Shown here: piece after piece, positions 7,117 through 7,472 of the stretch
Numbering within the stretch: the stretch's first letter is position 1
How the letters are laid out: every line of letters begins with the position of its first letter
Assembly (NCBI GenBank): GCA_016278415.1
Contig: JADQBV010000214.1
Location: 1 to 7,472 of the forward strand
Source: Halanaerobiales bacterium
GTDB lineage: Bacteria; Bacillota_F; Halanaerobiia; Halanaerobiales; DTU029
DNA: 7,472 nt
Reading direction: 5' to 3'
Position numbers and translations under genes: made by a program
The notes under the pieces: model-generated
Seen by the model: only the letters and a program-made list of their open reading frames with translations
The model's database searches: none
Told to the model about the DNA's origin: nothing

Positions 7117-7472
7117 TTAGTTTATTGTATTGTTTTGTTCAAAATCAACTGCATGAACACCAATAACCTGTGTATTTCCCCAGCGGTCACCCAATCTGCG
7201 CCCATCTTTATCTGTAAGATAGATAATTAATTATAATACAGCAAGGGTAAATGCTACTACAGGTCCAATAAGCCACCCCAGAATAGGAATGATAGCTATA
7301 AAACTACCAATAGTTAAAGGTATATTTCTTTTAACAGATGTCATCAGATCTACATCCTCACCATCAAGTCTGACAACCTCCAGATTTAACAATTTCTTTC
7401 CTATACTTTTGTTTTTCCAGTCTTCATCACCTGTTACCTGATACATTATACCATCCTTTAACAGAAGATATG
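7117..7472 (-). pseudogene. RDD-family membrane protein, 5'-partial, interrupted by a nonsense codon
   Basis: The frame enters from beyond the window with YLLLKDGIMY, then NKSIGKKLLNLEVVRLDGE, the conserved cytoplasmic stretch of RDD proteins (usual pattern SIGK-x-LLGL-x-VV). A hydrophobic segment follows (PLTIGSFIAIIPILGWLIGP), and then a TAA at 7233-7231. The same frame continues LIIYLTDKDGRRLGDRWGNT and then QVIGV to a TAA at 7119-7117. The pattern LTDKDGRRLGDR-x-x-NTQV is the normal C-terminal signature of RDD proteins, so the first TAA interrupts one gene. Many RDD proteins have a glutamate near this place, so GAA to TAA is a simple explanation. The N-terminal helix with the R-D pair lies outside the window. 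RDD proteins are small membrane proteins of mostly unknown function, some implicated in ion exchange. The end lies 25 bases before the secreted-protein gene. Confidence 0.8.

Overview
The window is AT-rich, and every gene I can support lies on the minus strand, so transcription runs from high to low coordinates. Strong G-rich Shine-Dalgarno sites, the AT-rich codon choice and the protein families (OmpR-type two-component system, BcrA/BcrB-like ABC transporter, SdpI/DUF1648 protein, RDD protein) point to a low-GC Firmicute, probably a clostridial or halanaerobial anaerobe. That placement is inference; there is no phylogenetic marker here.

Region 1 (about 7472-5201) is a leftward transcription unit that enters from outside the window. 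It holds an RDD-family membrane protein gene broken by one in-frame TAA, an intact 346-residue secreted protein of unknown family, and a heavily decayed gene for another secreted protein. Spacing between the genes is tight, about 25 and 34 bases. A clear rho-independent terminator at 5194-5224 closes the unit. Of its three genes only the middle one has an intact frame.

Region 2 (about 5147-1) looks like a membrane-stress or antimicrobial sensing and export cluster. In order of transcription it contains an MFS drug-efflux-like transporter, an ABC ATPase and its permease (overlapping by 17 bases), a truncated DUF1648/SdpI-like membrane protein, an OmpR-type response regulator, and a HAMP-containing sensor kinase (4-base ATGA overlap) that runs off the window at base 1. 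The natural reading is that the kinase senses an envelope signal, the regulator controls the exporters, and the SdpI-like protein once added self-protection. The sequence shows the proximity, not the regulation.

The most notable observations are signs of decay. Three genes continue in the same frame past a stop codon, and one of them (5297-6016) also carries three single-base losses and a probable ATG-to-ATA start mutation. Correcting these gives a convincing secreted protein of about 240 residues. An imperfect direct repeat at 1449-1497, between the broken SdpI-like gene and the response regulator, may be a regulator site or the scar of a lost mobile element. I see no tRNA, rRNA, CRISPR array, intact insertion sequence or clearly new biological system. 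No gene-free stretch exceeds 300 bases.
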